From: Sphingomonas sp. Leaf67
GTDB taxonomy: Bacteria > Pseudomonadota > Alphaproteobacteria > Sphingomonadales > Sphingomonadaceae
Length of the DNA stretch: 64,000 bases
Assembly: GCF_001421965.1 (NCBI RefSeq)
Contig: NZ_LMLP01000001.1
Coordinates: forward strand, 860,443-924,442
Direction of reading: 5' to 3'
Below, one piece after another: positions 36,071-44,439 of the stretch (its first letter is position 1; each line of letters opens with the position of its first letter). The notes below the pieces were generated by a model. That model did no database searches, had not been told where the DNA came from, and saw nothing but the letters and a program-made list of their open reading frames with translations. Both the position numbers and the translations under genes were made by a program.

Positions 36071-37084
36071 CTATATACCGCCCGCCGCATCGAACTCCGC
36101 CACCACCGCATCCCCGGTCGCCGGCCGCAACGCAAAAATCCCGCTGTCGAAATGCCGCGTCGGATGCACCCGGTTGGTCAGCAGCGTCCATGCCAGCCCG
36201 CGCTCGAAATCGATCCACAGCCCGGTCCCGGTAAAGCCGGTATGGCCGATCGTGTCCGCCGAACACGCTTGCCCGCCCGACCATCCGGGAAAGCGGATTT
36301 CCCAGCCCGCCGTCCGATGCCCTTCGACCGGCGTCCGAATCGCATCGAGCATCGCCGCCGACGCCCCGCTGCCGTCGAGCAGCCCGAGCGCGAAATCGAG
36401 CACGCCATCGACCGTCCCGAACAGCCCGGCATGACCGGTCCGCCCGCCCATCGACGAGCAATTCTCGTCATGCACCTCGCCGACCAGCACCCGCCCGCGC
36501 CACTGACAATGCTCGGTCGCGACCGCCGGTCCGGGCGGCGGACCCCAGCTAAGGCCCGACCCGAGCGGCAGCGCGTCCAGCCCGGCACCGATGATCCGTT
36601 CGATGGCCAGCCCCAACAGGATGAAGTTGATGTCCGAATAGACCGGCGGTCCCTGCCGCCACGCCCGCTGCAACACGAACGCGCGCAGCCGGGCGGGATC
36701 GTCGCCATAGGTATAGATCGGCTCGACCGCCGGCAGGAAGGTGCGATGGACCAGACAGTCGCGGAACGTCAGCCGCCGCTCGGCGGCGCCCGCCACGTCA
36801 TATTGCCGCAGGTCGGGGATCGCATCGGTCAGCGGCCGGTCGAGGTCGATCCGGCCGTCTTCCGCCAGTTGCAGCACGAAACGGGTGGTCGCGATGACCT
36901 TGCTGACCGAGGCTAGGTCGAACCAGTGGTCGCGGGTCAGCGGCTCGACCGTCGGCACGCGCTGCGCCAGCCCGGCGAAGCGCACCGTGCGCCTGCCATC
37001 GGCGGTGACGATGCCGAGCGTCGCGCCCGGTATCCGCCCGTCGGCGACATGGGCGGCGGCGAGGGCAAAGGCGCGGTCGATCAT
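36071..37084 (-). CDS. Serine hydrolase, beta-lactamase / class-C PBP family
   Basis: This 337-residue protein has the active-site motif SVSK at 59-62 (SxxK), YSD at 149-151 (the Tyr-x-Asn-type second motif) and HTGFTG near the C-terminus in place of KTG. No signal peptide is visible, so it may be cytoplasmic. Relatives include esterases, D-aminopeptidases and murein-recycling amidases. The start overlaps the stop of the upstream AmpG-like permease gene by 4 bp. That coupling suggests that it acts on imported cell-wall fragments, which is inference. Confidence 0.8.
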   Translation of the reverse strand: MIDRAFALAAAHVADGRIPGATLGIVTADGRRTVRFAGLAQRVPTVEPLTRDHWFDLASVSKVIATTRFVLQLAEDGRIDLDRPLTDAIPDLRQYDVAGAAERRLTFRDCLVHRTFLPAVEPIYTYGDDPARLRAFVLQRAWRQGPPVYSDINFILLGLAIERIIGAGLDALPLGSGLSWGPPPGPAVATEHCQWRGRVLVGEVHDENCSSMGGRTGHAGLFGTVDGVLDFALGLLDGSGASAAMLDAIRTPVEGHRTAGWEIRFPGWSGGQACSADTIGHTGFTGTGLWIDFERGLAWTLLTNRVHPTRHFDSGIFALRPATGDAVVAEFDAAGGI

Positions 37085-38574
37085 GCGTCGTCCTTCCTCG
37101 CACGGATGCGGGTCAGCGCCGGCAGGATCGGGATCGCCGCCAGGCTGAGCGCACCCGACAGCAGGAAGAACCCGTCATAGCCGATGACCCCGACCATCGA
37201 TCCCCCTGCCCCGGCCAGCATCCGCGGCAACAGGAACGCAAAGCCGGTCAGGAACGCATATTGCGCCCCCGGATAGCGCGGGTTCACCAGCAGCGAGAGA
37301 TAGACGACGAACACCGCCCCCGCAAAGCCGTTGCCGAACTGGTCGAGGCCCGTGGCGACATACAGCATCGCCTCGCTCACTTGCTGGTGCGCCAGCCAGA
37401 CGAAGCCGAAATTGCCGATCGCGGCCACCACCGCCCCGACCGCCAGCGCCCATGCCATCGGCCGCCGCGTCACCATCCAGCCGCCCAAGCCCACCCCGAC
37501 CATGCTCGCCACCAGCGCGACCACGCCATCGGCGCGCCCGATCTGGCTGAGCGAATAGCCCAGTTCCTTGATCATCGGTTTGGACAGGTTCAGCGCCAGC
37601 ACGTCGCCCATCCGATACAGCGACACGAACGCCATCAGCACGATCGCCGCCGTCCGATACCGCCAGAAGAAATCGACATACGGCCCGATCGCGGTCGAGG
37701 TCCGCGCCCGGTGCGTGGCCGGCAGCGTCCGGATCCACGGCACCGCCGCCGCCATGGCAAGGAACGGCACCATGCACAGCCCCAGCACCCATGGCGTCAC
37801 GTTGCTCGTGGCATCGATCCCGATCGATGCCGCCGTCTGCAACAGGGCATAGCCGACCGTCGCCGTCACCGCCGCGACCACGCCCAGAATCACCGCCCCG
37901 CCCAGCACCCCGGTCGCCAGCGCCACCATCCGCCCGCCACCCCGCGCCGCATCGGGCCGCATCGCCACCAGCATCGGAAACGGCAGGAACGCCGCCACCG
38001 CGATCGCCAGATAGGCCAGCGCCCAGCCGCCATGGTCGGCCAGCAACAGCGCCCCGCTGCCCGCCGCGACCATCGCGCTGCGATATCCCCACAGGTTCGC
38101 GGCGACGATCGGCCCCTGCTGGTCCTGCGTCGGGAACAGCTCGATCCGCCACGCGTCCGCCGCCACCTCCAGCGTCGTGGTCCAGAAGGCGAGCAGCACC
38201 GCGAACAACGCGGTCAGCGGCAGCGACGCATCGTCCGACGTCCACGCCATCGCCGCCATCGCGGTGACGATGCCCAGCTGCGCCAGCATGATCCACCCGC
38301 GCCGTTTGCCCCAGAAGCGCGCGAACCCCGGCACGTCATAGCGGTCGAGCAGTGGCGCCCACACGAACTTCAGCGTCGGCAGCAACTGCACCCATGCAAA
38401 GAAGCCCAGCACGGTCAGCGCCACGCCATGCGCCTGCAACCGCAGCACCAGCACCGTCGAGAACATGTAGAAGGGCAGCCCGGCGGCAAAGCCGAGCAGC
38501 CCGTACACCAGCATCGCCCGCCGTCCCGGCAGCGTCGGAAGGGAGGGGACCGCGGCGGCGGCGGATGCGGTCAT
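37081..38574 (-). CDS. AmpG-like MFS permease
   Basis: This 497-residue major-facilitator protein has about 12-14 hydrophobic segments. Family-like stretches include GFAAGLPFYMFSTVLVLRLQ near the start, TLKFVWAPLLDRYDVPGF and a second-half repeat. AmpG imports GlcNAc-anhydro-muropeptides for cell-wall recycling. The resemblance is good, although other SLC33/AmpG-like carriers cannot be excluded. It is transcribed with the downstream serine hydrolase. Together with dgcN/dgcA it strengthens the reading of a murein-fragment pathway. Confidence 0.8.
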   Translation of the reverse strand: MTASAAAAVPSLPTLPGRRAMLVYGLLGFAAGLPFYMFSTVLVLRLQAHGVALTVLGFFAWVQLLPTLKFVWAPLLDRYDVPGFARFWGKRRGWIMLAQLGIVTAMAAMAWTSDDASLPLTALFAVLLAFWTTTLEVAADAWRIELFPTQDQQGPIVAANLWGYRSAMVAAGSGALLLADHGGWALAYLAIAVAAFLPFPMLVAMRPDAARGGGRMVALATGVLGGAVILGVVAAVTATVGYALLQTAASIGIDATSNVTPWVLGLCMVPFLAMAAAVPWIRTLPATHRARTSTAIGPYVDFFWRYRTAAIVLMAFVSLYRMGDVLALNLSKPMIKELGYSLSQIGRADGVVALVASMVGVGLGGWMVTRRPMAWALAVGAVVAAIGNFGFVWLAHQQVSEAMLYVATGLDQFGNGFAGAVFVVYLSLLVNPRYPGAQYAFLTGFAFLLPRMLAGAGGSMVGVIGYDGFFLLSGALSLAAIPILPALTRIRARKDDA

Positions 38575-38654
38575 GGCGGCTCCGGTCGTGACAAAGCGCG
38601 AACCTCCGACGATCGCGCCGACACGTCAACCGGGCCATGACCGGCGCTGTCGCC

Positions 38655-41138
38655 TCACCGGTGTCGCAGCCCCCATTGGTCGTAGCGCAACAGGCGGTCG
38701 CCGAGCCGGAAGTCGCCACCGCCGTCATGCTCGACCGTCGTCGCATTGCCCGCCATCCAGTGCGGCACCCGGATGCGGTGGATCGACTTGCCGAACGGCC
38801 CGGGCAGCGGCGGGTCGAGGTCGATCAACAGGTCGCGCCCGCCCAGCCGGGTCACCGCCTTCTCCGCATCGCGCCAGTCGAGTTCGCTGAAACGCTGCGA
38901 CAGGTCGAGCGCGACCTGCGCGGCGGTCTGTCCATCGGCCGACACCCCGCCCGATCGCATGGCGGCATGGTTCTGCCACGCCGCGCCCTGATCGCGCACC
39001 ACCTCGGCCAACGCGTCGGGATGCAGCGCGCCTTCGACCAGCCGGCGGTTGTCGCGCGGGATGACGATGTCGGGCGTCGCCTCGATCCGCCGCAGCGTCG
39101 CTTCGAGCTGGACAAGGTTGGGATAGACATGCCCGCCAAGGCCATGAAACCCGCCCTTGCGCGTCAGCAACGGCGTCAGATCGCGCTCGGCCGGCCGCAG
39201 CACGATCGTGCGCGCCTCGGCAAAGGCACCGCGCTCGCGCACGTGCCGGTGCAGCCGTCCGATCCGCTGGAGCAGCACGTCGATCGGGGCCAGATCGGTG
39301 ATGAGCAGATCGGCATCGATGTCGAGCGACTGTTCGAGCGTCTGCGTGCCGACCAGCACCCGCCCGCCCGCACCGCGCGTCTTGCCGAACGCGCTCTCCA
39401 CCGCCGCGTCGAGCAGCCGCCGGTCGTCGGGCGCGAACCGGCCATGGTGCAGCGTCGCGACGTCGCCGACCCGGAACGCCAGTTCGGGCGCGCGTGCCGC
39501 CACCGCCTGCGCCACAGCGGCCGCGCCGCCGACGCTGTTGCGCACCACCAGCACCGCCGCGCCGGCGCGGGCCGCCGCCACCGCGCGTTCGGCGATGGCG
39601 ACCGGATCGTCGATCTCGCCCGCCGTCTCGATCCGAACCTGCTTCTCGTGCCCCGCCCCGGCCACGGCGCGGACGGCATCACGACCGGACAGCGCCGGAT
39701 AGGGGACCGCCACCGCCTGATCGTGCGACATCATCGGCTGCCGCAGCAGCTGCGCCCGCGCCCGCGCGCCGAGCGTCGCCGACAGCAGCAGCGCATGACC
39801 GCCCACCGCGACATGATGGGTCAGCAACCGGTCGAGCAGCCCGGCCATGTAGGCGTCCGACGCATGGACCTCATCGACGACCAGCAGGCTGCGCGCGAGC
39901 ATCCCCGCACGGAACAGCGCGTGGCGCACCGGCAACGTCGCGAGCAATGCCTGATCGATCGTCCCCACCGCCACCCGCGCGGCGAGGAACCGGTTGGCCC
40001 GTTCCGCCGCCCAACGCGCGTCGGGCTTGCCGCCCGCTTCGCCATCGTCCCAGCGCACGGCATAATCCGGCAGCGCCTGCCCGGTGGCGTCGCCCGACTG
40101 CAGATAGCCCGGCACGGCGAGCACCGCTTCCGGCGCATCGGCTCCCCATACCGATTTCAGCATGGCGTCGACGCGCCGGTGCAACTGCACCGCCGCCGAC
40201 CGCGTCGGCAGCGCGAAGAACAGGCCGTCGACCCGCCCCCGCCGCCGCAGTTCGATCCAGCGCCACAGCGCCGCCTCGGTCTTGCCCGACCCGGTCTCCG
40301 CCTCGATCAGCGCGACGGGGCCGAGGTCGTCGGCGGCGGCCTGCGCCTGAAAGGCGAAGGGGGCCTTGCCGAACGCCGCCTTGAAATCGCCGGGCGGCGT
40401 GGCCGACGGCACCAGTCCGCGCGCCTGCGCCGCTGCCGCCGCGGCCACCTCCCGCACCGCAATCCGGTCGGTGCCGTACGGTCCCTCGATCGGAAAGCGG
40501 TCGCTGTCGGACCCGAGCCAGTCGGCCAGCGTCACCAGCCCGGCAAACAGCGCGACGAAGCGCGGTGCCTGCGGCAGCGGCTCGCCTGCCGCCCATGCCA
40601 GCGGCCAGCGCGCGCAGACGGCCGCGATGACCGGCAGCACATCGGCGGCAGGATCGTGACCATGCTCGGGCATCCAGCATCCGGCGAACTTCATCCAGAC
40701 ACCGGTATCGGGCGGAAAGGCAAACGCATCGACCGGCCTGCCATGATGCGCCATCACCGCCGCGAAATGCTCGGCCGCACCCCATGCGTCGAGCATCGCT
40801 CCGATCGCCCGCGCCGCCTCCCCCGCCCGTAACTTCGAATGGTTCAGCAGCGCCGCGACCGGGCCGGTATGGCCGATCTTCTGGTTCGCCTTCGGGTCGA
40901 TCCGCGCCTGAAATCCGCGATTGGCCTTGCCCAGATCGTGCAACGCCGCGAGTGCGATAAGCCGCGCACTGTCCTGCCCCGTCAGTGGCCGCCCCGCCGC
41001 CGCTTCGAGTGGCCGGGTCCAGCCCGGCAACAGCGCCGCCATCGCGGCACCGACGTCGAGAATATGGTCGACCAGCGGCAGGATCGCGGTCACCCGGCCA
41101 TCGGCGTCCCTTGCCAGCTTCGCCCACACCTCACCCAT
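38655..41138 (-). CDS. cas3: CRISPR-associated helicase/nuclease Cas3 (type I-E)
   Basis: The protein has 827 residues. An N-terminal HD nuclease carries His25 (LVDHILDV), H67D68 in LHDLGKANRGF, His90 and H131H132. A superfamily-2 helicase follows with Walker A ETGSGKTEAA at 281-290, DEVH at 422-425, SATLG near 460, and motif VI QRIGRLHRH. HD and helicase are fused in the usual order. After Cascade binds its target, Cas3 unwinds and degrades it. The start at 41138 is set by an ATG after GGAGCGGGC. It is the only cas gene on the minus strand, separated from cas8e by four DISARM genes. Confidence 0.95.
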   Translation of the reverse strand: MGEVWAKLARDADGRVTAILPLVDHILDVGAAMAALLPGWTRPLEAAAGRPLTGQDSARLIALAALHDLGKANRGFQARIDPKANQKIGHTGPVAALLNHSKLRAGEAARAIGAMLDAWGAAEHFAAVMAHHGRPVDAFAFPPDTGVWMKFAGCWMPEHGHDPAADVLPVIAAVCARWPLAWAAGEPLPQAPRFVALFAGLVTLADWLGSDSDRFPIEGPYGTDRIAVREVAAAAAAQARGLVPSATPPGDFKAAFGKAPFAFQAQAAADDLGPVALIEAETGSGKTEAALWRWIELRRRGRVDGLFFALPTRSAAVQLHRRVDAMLKSVWGADAPEAVLAVPGYLQSGDATGQALPDYAVRWDDGEAGGKPDARWAAERANRFLAARVAVGTIDQALLATLPVRHALFRAGMLARSLLVVDEVHASDAYMAGLLDRLLTHHVAVGGHALLLSATLGARARAQLLRQPMMSHDQAVAVPYPALSGRDAVRAVAGAGHEKQVRIETAGEIDDPVAIAERAVAAARAGAAVLVVRNSVGGAAAVAQAVAARAPELAFRVGDVATLHHGRFAPDDRRLLDAAVESAFGKTRGAGGRVLVGTQTLEQSLDIDADLLITDLAPIDVLLQRIGRLHRHVRERGAFAEARTIVLRPAERDLTPLLTRKGGFHGLGGHVYPNLVQLEATLRRIEATPDIVIPRDNRRLVEGALHPDALAEVVRDQGAAWQNHAAMRSGGVSADGQTAAQVALDLSQRFSELDWRDAEKAVTRLGGRDLLIDLDPPLPGPFGKSIHRIRVPHWMAGNATTVEHDGGGDFRLGDRLLRYDQWGLRHR

Positions 41139-41298
41139 GCCCGCTCCTTTGACCTCCCCATCCTGCACCGTTTCCCGCCAGCGATGCGACCCCGAATGAT
41201 CCGAAACGGATAGAAGCCGCCAGCAAAGCGGATGCAACTTTCGTTGGCAGCGCGCCCGCCAGCCCGCAGTCTTGGCGGCAGGAAAGGGGGCGCTCCGC
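41139..41298. promoter_or_regulatory. Divergent cas3 / drmD promoter region
   Basis: These 160 bp lie between the start codons of cas3 (minus) and drmD (plus), so both promoters must be here. The only symmetrical element I see is ATCCG-AAA-CGGAT at 41199-41211, roughly in the first half. Shared control of the CRISPR nuclease and the DISARM genes is possible but not shown. GGAAAGGGGG at 41281-41290 is the ribosome-binding site of drmD. Confidence 0.45.
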
Positions 41299-44200
41299 AT
41301 GGCCGACACGCAATCCACCGGCCGCGCCCATGCGCGCGCCGGACCGCCGGGGGTCGGCCAGTTCGTGTCGCTACGCGGGCGGCTGTGGATGGTCGAAGCC
41401 GAACCCGACGGGCCGCTCGACGGTCATCTGCTCGCCTGTATCGACGACGATGCCAGCGGCGAGGAAGCGCGCATCCTGTGGAGCGCCGAGGTCGATGCAC
41501 GCCTGCACGACGAAGAGGCGTGGGACGCGCTGACCCGTGGCGGCGGCGATGCGGCGAGCTTCTCGGCCTATCTGCGCACGGTCCGCTGGCGCACCGCGAC
41601 CGCCGCGGAGCGCGACCTGTTCCAGGCCCCGTTCCGCGCCGGCATCCGCCTCGATCCCTATCAGTTGCTGCCGCTGCGCAAGGCGCTGCGCCTGCCGCGC
41701 GTGAACCTGCTGATCGCCGACGATGTCGGCCTCGGCAAGACGGTCGAGGCCGGGCTGGTGCTGCGCGAGATGCTGTTGCGGCGGCGGGTCGATTATACGG
41801 TGGTGTTGGCTCCGGCGGCGATGACGCTGCAATGGCGCGAGGAGTTGCAGACCAAGTTCGGGCTGGCGTTCGAGATCGTCGATGCCGCGCATCTGGAGGC
41901 GCTGCGGCGGCGGCGCGGCTACGGTGCCAACCCGTGGGCGGCGGGGTCGCGGTTCATCCTGTCGCACCGGTTGCTGGGGGAGGAAGCCTATGTCGCCGGG
42001 CTGCGCGACCTGCTCGGCGGGTTTCGCGCGCGCTCGCTGCTGATCCTCGACGAAGCGCATCATGCGGCATCGGCGGGCGGCGGACGCTATGCGATCGAGA
42101 GCCAGTTCACCCGGTCGCTGCGCGACCTGGCCGACCGTTTCGAACACCGGCTGTTCCTGTCGGCGACGCCGCATAACGGCCATCCCAACAGTTTCGCGAC
42201 GCTGCTCGAACTGCTCGATCCGCAGCGTTTCACCCGCGGGGTGCCGGTGCGGCCCGCCGATCTCGAACCAGTGATGGTGCGCCGGCTGAAAAGCGATCTG
42301 CGCGCGCTGGGGGAGGCGTTTCCGCAGCGGGTGGTCGAACCGGTCGGCTTGCACGACCTGCCCGCCGATGCGCCCGAACTGGTGCTGGCGGCGATGCTGG
42401 CCGAGTATCGCGCCCTGCGTGAGGCACGGATCGCGACGCTGCCCGGCGCACAGGCGGCGCGGGCGCGGCTGGGTTTCGTCGGGTTGCAGCAGCGGTTGCT
42501 GTCGTCGATCCCGGCCTTTGCGCGCACGTTGCGGGTGCGTCTGGACGGGCTCGACCGGGCAATAGTCGAGGCGGTCGACGCCCCCGAACGTGCCGAGGAC
42601 GAAGCCGCCGCACTCGACCTGCTGGCCGAGCGCGAGGCGGCGATCGCGGTGGAGGCCGGTCCGCTTGCCGCCGAACGCGACCATGCGCTGGCGATGCTGG
42701 CCATCGCCGACGCCGCGCGCGGCGGACCCGATGCGCGGGTGCGGTGGATCGTCGACTGGGCGCGGTCGCACCTGCTCGACGACGACGGGCGGTGGCGCGA
42801 CCGGCGGCTGATCCTGTTCACCGAATATGAGGATACGCGCCGCTGGTTGCAGCGGCAATTGTCGGTACTGCTCGACCCGACCGATGCGCTCGAGGCGCGG
42901 CGGATCGACAGCTTTACCGGCGTCACCTCGACCGAACGGCGTGAGGCGGTGAAGCGTGCCTTCAACGATCCCGACGATCCGCTGCGCATCCTGATCTGCA
43001 CCGACGCCGCGCGCGAGGGCATCAACCTGCAGACGCAGTGCCACGACCTGATCCATGTCGACCTGCCATGGAACCCGTCGCGGCTGGAACAGCGCAACGG
43101 GCGGATCGACCGCAAGCTGCAACCAAGCGCCACCGTCACCTGCCGCTATTTCGTCTATGCACAGCGGCCCGAGGACGTTGTGCTCGACGCACTGGTGCGC
43201 AAGACCGAATTGATCCGGCGGCAGCTGGGATCGGCCGGACAGGTACTGGGCGACCGGATCGCCGACCGGCTGGCGGGCGGCGGCATCGATCGCGCGGCGG
43301 CGGCGACGCTGGCCGGACGCATTCGCGATGCCGAGGCCGACGACCGCGTGCGCGCGGCGGTGCGTGATCTGGACGACGGGGCCGATGCACGGCTGGCACG
43401 GCTGCGGCGCGAACAGGCGGACCTTGCCGCCGCACTGGACAAGGCGCGCGAGCGGGTCGGCATCGATCCGGACGAATTGCAGTCGGTGGTCGGGCTGGCG
43501 CTGGCACGGTCGGGCGGCGGCTGGCACCGGCCGGCGGCGATCGGCACGACGCCGGTGTTCGCGCTCGACGAGGGCCGGATGGTGCAGGATGCCAGCTGGG
43601 CACCCCTGCTCGACGAATTGCGCGTTCGCCCGCTCCGGCCCGGCGAACGCCCCGGCGACTGGCGCGCCGATGCCGCGGTCCGGCGGGTGAGCTTCGCGCC
43701 GGCGATCCTGCCCGACGGCCGCGATGCCGGCGACGTTGTACAACTGCATCTCGAACACCGCCTCGTCCGCCGCCTGCTCAGCCAGTTCCTGTCGGCGGGG
43801 TTCCGGCAGGGGCTGGAGCGCGCCTGTGTGATCCGCTCGCCGGCCGCATCGGCACGCCGCGTGATCCTGATCGGCCGGCTGGCGCTCTACGGGGAAAAGG
43901 CGGCGCGACTGCACGAGGAAGTGCTGAGCGTCGCCGCCGAGTGGCGCAAGGATGGCCCGTTGCGGATACTGGCCGAGGGGCGCGAGGCGGAGGGACGGGT
44001 CCTTGACGACCTGATCGCCGCGCTGAAGACCGCCGAGGATGCCGACCCCGCCATCGCGACCCACGCGACCGCACGGTCGGCCCGCGACATCGCCGGGCTG
44101 CGTCCGGCACTGCTGGCGCGGGCGGCGGCGCGTCGCGAGCGGGTCGCCACCGAACTCGCCCGGCGCGCGGCGGCGGAAGCGCGCGGGCTGGAAACGCTGC

Positions 44201-44439
44201 TCGACGCGCGGCTCGCCCGCATCGGACGCGAACGCGGCACCGACGACGCGCAGTTGACGTTGCTGCTCGACCCGGCCGAGGCGCGACAGCGCGCCGCCGA
44301 CCGCCGCTCCTGGGAACGCGCCACCGCCCGGCTCGCCGAGGAACGCGTGCGCGAGCCCGAACGACTGCGCGGTGCCGCGACGATCCATGCCACCCGCGTC
44401 GAACCGATCGGTCTCGTCTATCTCTGGCCCGCCGCATGA
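41299..44439 (+). CDS. drmD: DISARM helicase DrmD (SNF2-like), class 1
   Basis: This 1046-residue SNF2-type helicase has Walker A DDVGLGKTVEAG at about 141-152, DEAH at 251-254 (LILDEAHHA), SATPHNG near 292, motif V TDAAREGINLQ and motif VI QRNGRIDRKLQ. Long helical text follows to the end. DrmD marks class 1 DISARM. I chose the ATG at 41299, which has a strong ribosome-binding site, over an in-frame TTG 27 bp upstream. The stop overlaps the methylase start (ATGA). A stand-alone SNF2 helicase is possible, but the next three genes fit DISARM. Confidence 0.85.
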   Translation: MADTQSTGRAHARAGPPGVGQFVSLRGRLWMVEAEPDGPLDGHLLACIDDDASGEEARILWSAEVDARLHDEEAWDALTRGGGDAASFSAYLRTVRWRTATAAERDLFQAPFRAGIRLDPYQLLPLRKALRLPRVNLLIADDVGLGKTVEAGLVLREMLLRRRVDYTVVLAPAAMTLQWREELQTKFGLAFEIVDAAHLEALRRRRGYGANPWAAGSRFILSHRLLGEEAYVAGLRDLLGGFRARSLLILDEAHHAASAGGGRYAIESQFTRSLRDLADRFEHRLFLSATPHNGHPNSFATLLELLDPQRFTRGVPVRPADLEPVMVRRLKSDLRALGEAFPQRVVEPVGLHDLPADAPELVLAAMLAEYRALREARIATLPGAQAARARLGFVGLQQRLLSSIPAFARTLRVRLDGLDRAIVEAVDAPERAEDEAAALDLLAEREAAIAVEAGPLAAERDHALAMLAIADAARGGPDARVRWIVDWARSHLLDDDGRWRDRRLILFTEYEDTRRWLQRQLSVLLDPTDALEARRIDSFTGVTSTERREAVKRAFNDPDDPLRILICTDAAREGINLQTQCHDLIHVDLPWNPSRLEQRNGRIDRKLQPSATVTCRYFVYAQRPEDVVLDALVRKTELIRRQLGSAGQVLGDRIADRLAGGGIDRAAAATLAGRIRDAEADDRVRAAVRDLDDGADARLARLRREQADLAAALDKARERVGIDPDELQSVVGLALARSGGGWHRPAAIGTTPVFALDEGRMVQDASWAPLLDELRVRPLRPGERPGDWRADAAVRRVSFAPAILPDGRDAGDVVQLHLEHRLVRRLLSQFLSAGFRQGLERACVIRSPAASARRVILIGRLALYGEKAARLHEEVLSVAAEWRKDGPLRILAEGREAEGRVLDDLIAALKTAEDADPAIATHATARSARDIAGLRPALLARAAARRERVATELARRAAAEARGLETLLDARLARIGRERGTDDAQLTLLLDPAEARQRAADRRSWERATARLAEERVREPERLRGAATIHATRVEPIGLVYLWPAA

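Noticed and set aside
37261..38640. Plus-strand open frame opposite the AmpG-like permease
   Set aside because: His/Arg/Pro-rich low-complexity translation typical of the antisense of a membrane-protein gene. The minus strand gives a clear multi-span permease.
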